From Isochrysis galbana (lineage: Eukaryota; Haptophyta; Isochrysidales; Isochrysidaceae): DNA of 64,000 bases. Each line of letters begins with the position of its first letter. The stretch's first letter is position 1. A program made the translations under genes and the position numbers. The stretch lies in NCBI GenBank assembly GCA_018136815.1, contig CM030945.1, forward strand, positions 1,028,605 to 1,092,604, written 5' to 3'. The notes under the pieces are model-generated. The model was not told where the DNA came from. It was given only the letters and a program-made list of their open reading frames with translations, and searched no databases. Shown here piece after piece: positions 51,326-63,135 of this stretch.

Positions 51326-51765
51326 CCCGAGCTAGATAGAGCTCGATTCGTCAAGGGGGCCGCCGGGCCGCCCGGGATATGTGGGTGAGAGGGGGGAAGC
51401 GGTTTGCTCCAGCTCCTAAGCGCTCTAGTCCCCTCTTCCACGTGTGCCGCTAGCATGTGACCGAAGCCTTGAAGCTCGATCATTTCCTCTAGCCTCTCAA
51501 CGCGCAAAAGCACCACCCCCCACCCTCTAACCTCCCACTATTCGTATTGTAGGTAGCCCGCTCCTTTGGCTAGGGTACGGTTTCAAGTGGTAGGTAGTAC
51601 GCACATATGCGATAGATGCATGATGCAACCATTCGCCACCGTTCAACTTGCACAACCGATCTCGGGAAGCCCATGTACTATGAAGATTGGGCAACAAACA
51701 ACAACATGCGGTCATGGTAAGGAGAAGGCGTGCTTTATGATTCAGAATCCCCCAAAGCTCGAACC

Positions 51766-54700
51766 CTAACCACGGAATCGATATGTGGCTTGGTATCCAT
51801 CGAGAAGCTCCTTGAGGACACGTTTGCCCACTTGATCAAGCCCTGCATGCACCTCTTGCAGCTCCACCTGGGTGCACATGCCGACGAGAGCGTACAACCC
51901 TGGCAAAAGCTCGGCTTGGGCGGAGGGAGAAAGTGGGCGATGGCGCAAGAGCGCTACTACATCGGATAGGATGTACGCTCCATAGCGCACCAACGAGCGG
52001 CGGTGTGTGGCGGCAGCCTCGAATAGACGGCGGAGGTGACGAACGCATTCGAGATCAAGCGATAGCGCGGCCGGTGGCGTCCGGCCGATTGCCGAGGCAT
52101 CGGGCGGATGTACAGCAGAGGGATGGAGCGCCGCAATAGCGATGCCCATGGATGGTGGGACCTCTTTCGTACGATTGCTTGAAGACAGTGTCTCCGCACG
52201 CGCTGTGCGCCCATGTACAGCGGTCGCCGATGCCCAGCCGAGAGAAAACAACATCCCACGTAGTGCGGCGAGGAAATGGGGAACGGCCGAGTGTACCAAA
52301 GGTCCACGCTGGCGCAAGAGCGCTAGCAGCAGGAAGTAAGCGGCAGTGAAAGTAGGCGCTGAAGGTAGTAGGATGGCTGCTTGGGCAGGCAAGGCGCTCG
52401 ATGAGTCAAGCTCAGGTCCTGCTCCAGCCACCCCCAGCGGAGCATCCGCACGCGTCCACTCCAACGGAGCGTAATGCAAGGAAATCCCATCGCAGGGAGT
52501 AGCAGCGGCGCGGAGCAACCCTGCCGCATCTTCGAGCTCAAAACGTAACTGGTCGTTTGTGACCAAGGCGGTGAGCGTTTGAAGCGCTGCGCGGCGAATT
52601 GCATCCGCTTCGGCAGCGCCGACCATAGCAGCCGGCCGCACGTTGGACTGCGGTGGCTGTGGCGCCACGCGCTGCGTGGCTATCGGCGAGACCGCAATCT
52701 CGCATAAGACTCTCAGTAGACGTGGCAGGATGGCCGAAATGCGGGCCAAGTGGAGAGGAGAGGAAGACGCGCTCATAATTGCAGCACATATGAGCGCCGC
52801 GGGTAGGCGGCCAGCGGCCGAAGCCCGCGGGCCCGGGGTTCGCCACGGTGGCGTGTCGGTATCTTGGACCAGTCCTGCAGAGCTAGTTTCATAAGATTCA
52901 CGTAGCGTTCCGAGTGGCAGCATGAGGGCAGCCTGGGCAGAAGTATGCGAGGATATTGAGGCCCTACGGAGCTCGTGCATGACGCCATCTAGTAGGAAGC
53001 AAAACATCTCGTCATCGGCATTCGCGACTAGGCGGCGGAGTGAGCCAACTGGCGTGTCGGACGCGGATGGGAGGAGCCGCCCCGATGGGCCAAGGATCGG
53101 AATCAGCCACTTTGAGGTCGCTTCATCGTCGGCGCTAGAGATAGCGAAGGCCACGGAGAGGATCTTTGGAGACGTCCCAGCGGCGAGGGGAGCGATTAAA
53201 AGCAGTAGCAGCGCTGCAAGCTTTCGACGATCTGATCTAGTGATGACGGCAGCAGCCATGCCGTCTATGTCGCACAGTGCATCCACCACACCTAGGAGAG
53301 ATGTATCCAACGTTGCGACGGCACGCTTACCGCTAGAACATGAAGCTCCAATAGCAGAGACGTGCACCTCGTGTGAAGAGTCAGGCCAAGCATCAAGAGG
53401 AGTTGCGCCCCGCAAGCGCGATTGGACAAGTGCCACGACGCCTTGCACAAATTCGCCTAGCTCTGGCGGTGCTGGGACCCTACGGCGCGTGGGAGAGCCC
53501 AGCGCCCCGCAAGTAGTGGACAAGTTTGCAAGACAGGTGGATTGATTGTAAGGCGAATGGCGCGCGACCTTCTCAATGCTGGTCCCACACCGAAGCCATA
53601 GCGAGGTTACATCCAGCGATGCAGCGAGCGCATAGCACTCAGCTTCGCTCAGCCCCTCCACTCGAGCGGGGTGTCCGTTGACCCCTTCTTCTTGTGCATT
53701 GCCTATACCACCTCTTGGTGGGCTGACCCTTGCCGCAGCACGACGAAGTAAATGCAGGCCCCCTGCGAAGGACATCTGCGACCCTGCACTTGCCATACCT
53801 CTTTTGCGTTTGAGCATGCGCGCAACATTGTCAATATGTCCATCACGTGCTCGCTCCCCATCGGTAACGCCCGAGTCATCTAACCGGGCCTGGGAGACGC
53901 CAAAACAAACGTCGAGCTGGACTAGGAATGTCATCATGTCGTGGGCGGTTGTGAGTACCTCGGAGCGTAGAGCAGGCTCGTCGGACATTTGCGCTTTGGC
54001 AAGAGGCTGCCCTGCGGGCATAGTATCTGCCATCGCAACATCACCATCGCCAGGTCTACGACCCCCCCTAAAACCTGCGATGGTGGCTAGAAGGCTATCT
54101 AGGCGTGCCAGCATGGCTTCGAGGGTCGAGCGAAGAAGGCTGAGAGTAGTGGTGGCCTTCCATCCACTCTCCACGTCATCATAGGCAACTGGATGTCTTG
54201 GCGGCAACGGCGAAGACAAAGACACGACCGAGGCGCCTTCAAGGCCGGGGAAAGCACCGCGGCCGCTCTCATCGAGACGAGTTGCCTTGACAACGCAAGG
54301 ATCTCCTAGATCCGCGTTCAACTCCCGTTCTGTAGCCGTAAAAGAGGGCAGACCGACTAGCGCGCGCTGTAGCGGAGCCACCCAATCCTCTTCTTCATGA
54401 TCTGCATCCGTCAGTACTTCGCGCATGCCAATCCCGCGGACGCATCGATAGGGTCTAGAGAGATCACCTGCCGTCATGTGGAATACGATGCGCGTTGCGT
54501 GGCCAAGCGCCTCATGCCAGACGGGCGCCGCACAGCTACGTCGACGGTACGCACGGGGCTGCGGTTGCAACGCTGACGAAAATACTCGGGGAAGTGCGAG
54601 ACAGTATTCGACTATTGCGAGCTTGGCGGCTGTGGGAAGCACGCTGCTCAAGCCGGGGGATGACTCACAGAGGGACGCCACAAAGCCGAGGGTCGCAACT

Positions 54701-57700
54701 AGCAGCCGCGCATAGTCTTCCTCGTTGGTACGATAGACAGCCAGACGGCCAGATGCCACGGCCGTCCGTGTTCTTGCGTTGGGATCGTTGCTTCGCGACA
54801 GTGGCATGATGGCTCTCCACAGCACCAACGCCGCCGGCATAGCCCAAGCAAGGTCCACAGGGGATATCGTGGAAGTAGGAAGTCCGGAAGCGAGCTGCAG
54901 TGCCACGGCTAATCGTTGCTGCGCGGAGGCGCCGAGGGCAAGAGGTTTGGCGCCGTCAGAGGGATCGAGTAGAACTTTCGCCCAGTCGGCAGGGGCCGCG
55001 AAGCGAGGAGAGGCATCGTGCATCTCCATCCGCTGGCACTCGATTGGCGCGCGCGCGTCGCCTGAATGGCCCTGCGCCGATTTACCATGTCCAACATCCA
55101 TCAAGAACGACAGCCGAGCACGTGTGGGTTGAGGTAAATCAGGCGAGTGTGGTGGCAGCTCAGCCTGGATGAGTCTCCATAACGAGGAGAGGAGTTCCGC
55201 CCGAATTTTCGGCAACTCGTAGAAAGCGGCAGAATTGGACACGGAGCTGGATATGGAAGTGATGTTGACACCGCCCGCGCCTCCGAAATTGGACCGTCCA
55301 CCGTCGGAAGGCTCCATTTGGGCTGCTGGCGGGTTATTACACCTTGACTTCCAGAAGAAATCGACCACTTCTTTTATTTGCCTGCGCGAACCAAACGCAT
55401 CAATGGGGCGCAAATGCTCTGACACTAGAGCCCACTGCCCGATGAATCCAACACTCGCCGCTGCAGATGAAGCAGCAATATTGAATGCGGAAGGCACCTG
55501 CGGCGTGTCAGAATCCTCGCTAGCTAGCCCGTCTTTGAAACGACGAGAAGGGCTGTCGCCCGCCGCCGCCGCCGCCGCCGCCGCCAAGCCATGAGGCGTT
55601 CCGTTCCACGTAACAGATGCTGTCGAGGCGTAGGCCACCTTACTCGCAAGCAGCGGGTCCCAGCTCAGTAGCAATTTGAGCGGCTTCTTGACCGCCTTCC
55701 GGCGGACCATATTCAGGGCGGACTTCTTCTGTCCAGCTATATTGTCGCGTTGGACGGCGTGATCCACATCAGTTCCTACTCGCCGTGAGGTGCATCGCTT
55801 TCGCAATTTGAGCTCGACGTGAAGACTCCTGGCCTCGGAGCAAAGGCGCAATTGGAGGGCAACGAGACTCAGCGCCGCGTGGCGTGCAAGCACCAAGTCT
55901 GCCGCTACTGCCGCCCCCTCAAGTCGAGCCTCCGCTGCATTTCCCTGCACGCGTGATTCGTTTGAAGGTTTGGACGCATCCATTCGCCGTTTTTTCTCGC
56001 GAGAGCCACTCTCGAGCGGGCATTCTACGGCATTGGAGTCTCCGGCAACATCGAGTCCGCCCCTACTAGTGTTCGCGCTGACCCCACTCTCCCCTTCAGC
56101 TAAGAGGGACCGCGCTGCCGTCATGGCCGCTACCGGCACCAAGAGATCACCACCGGTACCGCACGGGTTGACGTGGTTGCAGGCGATGCGCAGCATAATA
56201 GAAGCGCGCAACACGATGAGAGACCCCGCGCGCAATAAAGGGATGGGCGCTCCATGAATTGAGTTGGGGGAAGCAGGTTCACGATGGCCCAGTCGTTGAG
56301 CGGCCGATGCAGCTGCCAAGGCGCGCGCGCCGACATTTTCGGCCTGCAGGCACGCCGCGCACAAGGCGGGAGCGGAAGGTAGGGTCACAGGTAAGGAGTC
56401 CAGAACCAGACTCACCATCGCGCACAGATCAACAAATTGACGCATCGTTCTCGCGATGTCTTTCGGCGACGAGGCTCTCAGTCGTTCAGCAACTTCTGTG
56501 GCCGCTCTAGGTGATGCTACCTCCCTCCGCGCTTTTACAACCGATGGCGTCCCTTCCTTGATGGCTGTGCTGTCTGCACCCAGATCCAGCGCGCGGGATG
56601 CACCCTGAAAACCGGATTCGAGTGCGGGGAGCAACGCCTCTAGCAGCTCCACGGCCTGTGCCGGCTCGGAGGATGCGACGGCTCGTGCAAGGGTGTACGA
56701 GAATGTCGAGCACGCCATAAGTGAGCCCACGCCACCGAGATCAGCGCGCACATCACCACCATTAATTACTGGTGCTGTTGCTTCGCCCTCCGGATGTGGT
56801 GAATGGGGTGGGCAGGCGACCGCCTGAGAAGCGAGCATGGTAAGAAGTGTCGGGAGACTCCTTTCTGCATGCATTGTCTCAACCAGTTTGCAAGCCAAGG
56901 NNNNNNNNNNNNNNNNNNNNNNNNNNNNNNNNNNNNNNNNNNNNNNNNNNNNNNNNNNNNNNNNNNNNNNNNNNNNNNNNNNNNNNNNNNNNNNNNNNNN
57001 AGATTGCCTCGGGAACAAGTGGTGCGTATGGACGCAAATCGGGCACAAAAAATGGGAGTCGAGGCGTCCCCAGTCGTTCCACCCGATTCAGATCATGAGC
57101 TCCATGTCCCTGTGAGCTCGTCTCAGGTCCGATGGGCAGCGCCATTGTGGAAGTGCATAGAAGGCGAATCACAACGCCCAATTCCGGGCGTATGAGGCGC
57201 GACTCTAGGCTCAACACTGCAGCAAGGAGTTCACAATCCGCTGCTGCAGCCTCGGCGCGAGCCTGCACGAACCCTGCCAAGTGCGCGCTGGAAATCGTAG
57301 GGGTGCCATGCGGAAATGGAGGGCCGGTACCAGTTGCTGCTTCTCTTGCGGTGCTAAGTCTTTGGGCGAGGGCCACAGCTAGTGCTAGTGGCAACGCGAG
57401 GGCACGCCTCTGATCTCCACCGACGTCTGAGCGGGAGCGATACACCCCAGCGGACGCCGCGGCTGCCAAAAGTCGTGCCACGAGGCGTGCGGCACGAGCA
57501 ACGAGAAATGCGGATGACAAGGCGGCTGTTCTGCCGGACGGTGCCGCCTGTGCATACGCCCCGATAGGCGCCAAAGCGTCTTCGGCGGACAGCAAATGAG
57601 TTCCCCCCCACTGCAGCACGATGGCGAGCAAATTCGTGAAGAAGGAAAAGTCGGGAGGCAAAGCATTGAAGGATGCGTCCGCCTCGCTGGCCAGTCCGCC

Positions 57701-59521
57701 GTGTTCCGCACCGGCATCGCCCGTGGCACATGTCCCGTCTGCATTGCTACCGGCTGTGGGAGGAATTGCGTGCTCCGAATGGGTTGCATGTACACCAGCA
57801 GCTGCCGCCGCCGCTGCGGCGGCGGCAGTACCGCGTCGTGCAATGTCCTTGGCGCGCCGTTCGGCTTCCAGCTTGGCCTCCGCGCGAGCGGTAGCCACAG
57901 CGAAGGCACTGACGAAGAAGGGAAGCCATGGTGTCGAGAGCGGTCCACCCCACGTTATTGACGGGCCGCTGTCTACTACATGTAGCCGACCCTGCGCATT
58001 TGTCGCAGCCCTGCCACTCTCCGCTGAGGGCCCGTCCGCTCCGTTGTCTGCCCCATGGCACTGGGTGGCGCTTTCAATATCCATTGATCGCTGTTGCTCC
58101 TGGTGCTGAGCATCTTGCAGATCCTCGCGAATCAAAGCTTCGATCGCAGCGAGCGCTTGGCCAGTGTAGTTGAGCTCAGCCGCGGTCACACTGCTAGGGG
58201 CTGCGGAAGTCGCTCTACCAGGCGTTTCCCTTTTTTTTTTCCTTTGGGTCGTCTGCTCCGCTCCCCCTACATTCTCTACCCGACGTGTGCCGCCATTGTA
58301 CGGCGCCGACGCGGTCCCAACGACAACATCAGCGGCGGCAGCAGCGGCCGCCGCCGCTCGTGCGCTCAGGGCACTTGCATACTCACGTATGGCAGATTCA
58401 TCGAAGAGGCCTAAAGCGATGAGCCGGGCCGCCGCCGCCACCGACGTGCGTAATTCGCTCGAAAGGCACTGCAATACCCTGTCATGGGCCTTGCGTCCAT
58501 CCGCCAGGTGCAGCCACAACTCCGCCGACCTTTCCTCATCCATCGGCGCCCCTGCTTCCAAATGAAAGCCACAGAGAATCGACTCACTCTTCACGGCGGT
58601 GGAGCAGAAGCCGAGGAGTGGCCTCAGTGCCTTATTGGCGATGAGCAAGAGATGCTTTTTGCCGCCCAATCGGCCCCGAGCATCCATTAGCGCCTCTACG
58701 GCGTCGCGCTTTGCGCGAACAAGATGGCACGCCGCCCGTGCCCTGACAATCAGGAGAGCCGGCTCGTCCATGCCTGTGCCGCATGTGGGCAGGGATGCAT
58801 CCGCAACCGACTGTGCTGACAATGCTGCGGACCCAGCGAGGGATTCAAGATAAGCAGCCAGAGCTTCAGCCTCGGGGAAGAAGCCGTGGCAAGAAGAGAA
58901 AGCGTCAGGTAGATCGCAGAGCAGTCTGCGCATCACTCTCTGCACCGCTTCACTGAGCGCTTCGGCGGATTTCATGTCCATCGGGGCAGCCGCGTCGCTT
59001 GCTGCACCTGTGGGCGCCTGCTGTGAAGCGTCCATCGCCGAGACGTAGGAGAGGCCGGCCGCGGCTGCCGTGAGGGCTGAGCTAGCCGCCTGGAGGATAA
59101 GCCGAGTGTTCTGTGAGAGGAGTGCTGCGATCTCAGGCGCAGGCGGCTTCAGCTTGAGTAGCACGCCATGCTCGGCATGGTCCTCGATGCCGACGAGGTT
59201 CGCGAGGAGTGACCAGCAGCGTGGCTCGAGCCTCGGCTTTGCACCGCGAAGCGTCGAGCATAGCCACTCGAGCGCGAACCGCCGAGGCTTCGGGAAGAGC
59301 GCGGAACTCTCGTCGGCGGCAGCGAGAGACTCAGCCATTTCGAGTTTGCGGCCGAGCGTGGGTGCCGAGGCGCCGGTCGCCTTCATCGCGCGCACCAGAG
59401 CGGAGCATGAGCCCAGCCCCGCCTCCTGCGCCGCATACGCCGCCGAGGGCGCCGAACAGCCCGCTGTAGAGACCGCCGCACAGACCGCCGAGGCCGCCGC
59501 GCGCGAGAGGCCGTCCGCCAT
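51766..59521 (-). CDS. URB2: URB2/Npa2-like ribosome-biogenesis protein (interrupted by assembly gap)
   Basis: Minus strand, ATG at 59521 (MADGLSRAAASAVCAAV), stop at 51766. About 840 codons precede and about 1711 follow a 100-N gap (56901-57000), so the protein exceeds 2550 aa. The frame differs across the gap, as expected if 100 Ns is a placeholder. The last about 80 residues match the Urb2/Npa2 C-terminal domain: VRYGAYILSDVVALL, then ELLPGLYALVGMCTQVELQ, then HAGLDQVGKRVLKELLDGY. The rest is a helical, Ala/Leu-rich repeat-like protein with poly-Ala patches, consistent with the large solenoid family. In yeast Urb2 acts in the nucleolus with Urb1 in early 60S pre-ribosome assembly. Length is greater than the about 1200-1500 aa of yeast and human forms, so expansion or unrecognised in-frame introns are possible. 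No splice sites are required. Confidence 0.8.
56901..57000. other. Assembly gap (100 N)
   Basis: Exactly 100 Ns inside the URB2-like gene. This is a conventional unknown-length placeholder. Confidence 0.99.
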
Positions 59522-59601
59522 GGGGCACGCGGCTTGTTTAACTCCTACGCGACCTCTGCCGCCAAGTCGACCCAGCCCCAGACCCAAAATCACACCACTC
59601 A

Positions 59602-59630
59602 CCACTCCGGACCGCCCAGGTCCGGAGTGG
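59602..59630 (-). promoter_or_regulatory. 12-bp perfect hairpin upstream of the URB2-like gene
   Basis: CCACTCCGGACC-GCCCA-GGTCCGGAGTGG: a 12-bp GC-rich stem with a 5-nt loop, about 80 bp upstream of the ATG at 59521. It lies where the promoter or 5' UTR should be. Function unknown. Confidence 0.6.
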
Positions 59631-59879
59631 GACGTGCCCAGCTCTGAATGACATCTTTGAAACGATCCACCACCTAACAGATGACGCGCCAAGCCGCAAC
59701 CCCACGACAGCCACAATAGCCGAAAAAGCCACAGACAGACTATTCATATTACCGAATACTCCTTCACCACACTCAAGAGAGATCCTTTTTACTTACTAGC
59801 ATGGGCATGGAGACGATACATGATACATCCTCACTGACTTTATATAGGATTCACTACGAAAACATTAAATCCAGCAGTT

Positions 59880-60793
59880 ACTACGTAGTAAGAAGAATGA
59901 ACGAGAGATTCACCACGTTCTGCAGGGCGGCACTACACGGCAACAATAGTGACGGACTGGAGGTTATGGATGGGACAGGAGGAACCGGATGGGACGGAAG
60001 GTAGGCGGCGGAAGGCACGGCCTTTTGGGCCTTGGCGGGTTGAACGGGCTGACCATCTTCCATGGTTGGAAGATGGATGGCGGGCAGTGGCGAGCGCGAG
60101 CGCGAGGACGGAGCGGACATGGCGGACAGCGGGTGTGGGTGGATGCGTGAGTGGATTGGATTGGTGTTGTAAGATTGCTTGTTACGACGGAGCGAGAGTG
60201 AGAGCGAGAACGAGGGAGCGAGGAGCGACTGGGGCGAGGGACGAGGGCGACAGGGGCCGATAGGGTACCAATCCGACTAGTCCGACAACAATCCGAGACA
60301 CGCACACTCGACTCTCACCCAACATTCCTCCACACTAACGTATCTTTCCCCACTTGGGCGGGGAAGACACAGAAGGAAGGAAACAAGGAAGAGAAAGCCG
60401 ACAAGAGAGCGACGATGCGACGGAAGAGCCGACGGCGAACGGCGGTTACCGCGAACGAGTAGGTCGAAAGTAAGGAGGGAATCTACGTGCGTAAACCGAA
60501 AGGGGCGAGAGGGTAGGCTTCGCGCGGGGGAAAAGTCCGCAGCGACGAACACCTACGACGAGGGCGAGAGCGAGCGCGGGGGAACGATAGCAAGGAGGGA
60601 CCAAAGGCCGAGCAAGGCCCAAGGTGCAAAGGAGCGAAACAGGAACGAGACGGGCCACAAAGGGGCGCAACGGCAAGGAGCGAGGGGCGAGTTACGAATG
60701 AAGAGTTCTACAAATTACGAGTAAAACTCCGCGGCAACAAGAACGACTAGGCTCGAAGACGCCTCAGGTCGGAAGTCGATCGCGGATGCGACA
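59880..60793 (-). mobile_element. Retroelement-like 5' module (copy 3, diverged)
   Basis: On the minus strand TGTCGCATCCGCGATCGAC starts at 60793, preceded by AGCAGGGGGG; 673 bp later an ATG at 60120 opens MSAPSSRSRSPLPAIHLPTM. Spacing and start match copies 1 and 2, though the leader has diverged. The frame stops at 59881. Confidence 0.55.
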
Positions 60794-61064
60794 CCCCCCT
60801 GCTAGAATCGAGCGTCCTCGCGAGGTAGAGGTGAGCGAAACAGATGGGAACAGAAAGCAAAGACAAGGCAAATAAGCAATTAGGGTGAGCCACACCCGTC
60901 CGGACAGGGAGGTGAAGAATCGGCGGTCGGCACGGCAGTCCGCAAGACCGCAGGATTCAGTATAATAGTCCCCTCTCTTCTCTCTTTTACTTTTACGAGA
61001 GTTTTACCTGAAGGTTTAGCGGTTTAGGCGGTGTGGCGGACGCCCAACTATTACACGGCTGGCC

Positions 61065-61500
61065 CAACTAAGTTTATACTTGGTTCGCCCATGGGGGGGC
61101 ACGAGCCCCCCTCTCTCTCCACTCCTCCCCTGCCGTTGGGGAGGAACCACCCATCCTCCTGGCATGCCTGATGGCTTGCCAGGAGGCCACTGCCCTGCTG
61201 ACCCACTCTCCCACGGACAGGCTCGCCTGATTCGCTCGTCCTGGCCCCTCGTGGCCAGCCCATCGCTCCAACCCCCCCTCCCCCCCTGTTCGACAGGCAG
61301 ACAGGTGCAGAGTGGGGGCCCCTGAGGCTCAGGAGCGCCAGCGAGGGAGAGGCAGGGGAGACCAGGGCCCAGCCCCAGCCTCCTCTGCCCCCTGAGCTGG
61401 CCTCCAGGAGCCTCCAGGGGTCGCCAGCAGGCAGCTGCTGGCTTGTCGCAGGCACGCCATCGCGCGTGCCGCAGGAGAGAGGAGAGAGAGCGCGGAGAAG
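61065..61500 (-). repeat. Dispersed GC-rich repeat with terminal hairpin (61067-61086)
   Basis: Inverted match to 23920-24345, sharing GGGGGCACGAGCCCCCCTCTC, CCTGATGG.TTGCCAGGAG, CTGCTGACCCA and CAGCGAGGGAGAGGCAGG blocks. It ends with an AACTAAGT/ACTTGGTT hairpin. Non-coding. Confidence 0.75.
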
Positions 61501-61681
61501 GGGGTGGGCGGAGCGAGAGCTCCGCCCACCGAAAAATAGGTAAGTCCCGCACCTGTTTACATGAGAAGTCGGGACTGAGGACGCCGCCAGCCCGGTAGGC
61601 GTAGGAGGAAGGAGGGAACGGATCACCGGGGGGGGGCGCGGGCCACCGGACCATATCTAAGCCCTTTTCCCCTATCCCCCT

Positions 61682-61825
61682 AGTAGTGCACGGGGGGAGG
61701 GGGGAGTCGCCTGATGGAGGGGGGGAAAGGGCCGGCGGAGTGGGGGTGTAGAAAGTTTTGCTGCGTGAGTAGAAAGTAGAGGGTCCACGGCCGCGTGTGC
61801 GGTGAGACTATTAAGAAGTTTATTT
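61682..61825. repeat. Inverted copy of the 13.43-13.58 kb repeat
   Basis: Matches the reverse complement of 13425-13581 (GGGAGTCGCCTGATGG, GGGGGTGTAGAAAGT, GTCCACGGCCGCGTG). Confidence 0.75.
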
Positions 61826-61867
61826 TATACACGGCTGGCCCTGTTACAAACGCTTTGAAGAGTCAAG

Positions 61868-62533
61868 TCAGTGCTTTGCAAGTGTTCCGTGGGGAAGACG
61901 AGGGCTCGCGGACAGACAGCAAGAGAGCTCCGCGCGGGGGAAAGAAACCGTTCGGCGACCGCGGGGGGGAAATTCGGCGACCGCGGGGGGAAATTCGGCG
62001 ACCGCGGGACCCCCGCGGGGCCCCGACTTCACTCCGCGCGCGCCGCGGTCGGCCAAGAGGTCGGCGACGGAGGGGGCCTCGCTGACGTGTTCCCACGCGC
62101 TGTATTCAAGCGGGTGGACATGGGAGTCGAACCTCGGGTAGCCCGAGGTCTCGAGGGAGGTGAGCTCGGCTCGCTCGCGGAGTGAGTCTACGAGCAGCGG
62201 CTCGTCTGACGGAGCGGCGGATGGCGCCGCCGTGTTGGAAGGGTCTTGCGGAGGCTCAGAGCCGCCGGTTCCGACGAAGTGGACCCCTTGTGGGTCAAAA
62301 GAAGTTCCCGCTGTTCCCATGGGCAGAGAGGGAGCGGGACTATGAGAGGGCGCGGTCGTAGGCGCCAAGGCAGAATTTGTGCTTGTCGAACATGCGATGA
62401 CTACAGGCTCGTAGGCAGAGGGCCGTTCGATCGAGCCGGCAGCTGACGCGGCCGTGAAAGAGTCGTTGTTTGTTGCTGGCGGGAAGATGTCTGAGAGGTC
62501 ATAGTAGGAGTAGGGTCTGACAGTGTCTGCCAT
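61868..62533 (-). CDS. Hypothetical Ser/Thr/Pro-rich protein
   Basis: The minus-strand frame from ATG 62533 (MADTVRPYSYYDLSDIFPPA) runs 221 codons. The first about 160 residues have ordinary, acidic Ser/Thr/Pro-rich composition. A GGGGGGAAATTCGGCGACCGC repeat then gives PPAVAEFPPAVAEF, and the end reads as low complexity, so the true 3' end may be earlier or spliced. No domain, signal peptide or membrane span is visible and no family is recognised. It could be a short gene, a first exon or the start of a retroelement gag. Confidence 0.35.
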   Translation of the reverse strand: MADTVRPYSYYDLSDIFPPATNNDSFTAASAAGSIERPSAYEPVVIACSTSTNSALAPTTAPSHSPAPSLPMGTAGTSFDPQGVHFVGTGGSEPPQDPSNTAAPSAAPSDEPLLVDSLRERAELTSLETSGYPRFDSHVHPLEYSAWEHVSEAPSVADLLADRGARGVKSGPRGGPAVAEFPPAVAEFPPRGRRTVSFPRAELSCCLSASPRLPHGTLAKH

Positions 62534-63039
62534 CGAGCGCTATGAGCGAAGAGGAAGACTGAGGTTCAGAGGATTGCAACGCGTGGCGTCGGAGAGTAGA
62601 GACGAGGCTAGCTAGCGAGCTAGTGGAAGAGAGAGAGAATGAGACTGAGAGCTTCTTAGGTCCAAGGTAGACACGAGGGACTACAACGCGGGGACTCAAA
62701 AAGTTGCCGGTCCACAGAGACACACAAACTAAACCAAACGGGGCGAAAACTAACCGCACTTGGACGGACGGCCAAGCGTCGGCACCAAGGCAACTTAGCA
62801 GCGCACAGGCATGCGACAGAGGAGTCGGCACAACGAGGGCAGACCTCGCTGCTCGCTGGGGAGCTGCGACCGAGGTATAACAGAAGACAGACGACAATCG
62901 TGGAACGTTTGATGACATCAAGAGAAAGTAGGAGAAGAGGCGATATACCCATCAACGAGACCTTGAGACTTAAAATAACTCACAGACTAGAAGTAAAAGT
63001 CTGTCCTCGTATGGAATACGACAATGGCGAATGCGAGCG

Positions 63040-63135
63040 GGGGTGGGGGTGGCGGCAGGAGAGGAGGGGAGCGCGGCGCGCGCTCCATGACCCTATTCCT
63101 ATTTCCGATTGTTTTAACAATAGTCAATAGTTGAG
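63040..63135 (-). pseudogene. Start-codon fragment of the HPxH RING-like family with hairpin
   Basis: GCGGCGCGCGCTCCATGACCC at about 63073-63093 matches the start region of the family genes at 11103 and 27391. It is followed by ATTGTT-TT-AACAAT (63108-63121) in the hairpin position, and an outer CTATT/AATAG pair. Only about 20 codons of GC-rich sequence remain and no zinc motif follows. Confidence 0.45.

Noticed and set aside
61051-61654. Overlapping minus-strand ORFs of about 200 codons
   Set aside because: They lie on a dispersed non-coding repeat also found at 24 kb, where the frames are not conserved.
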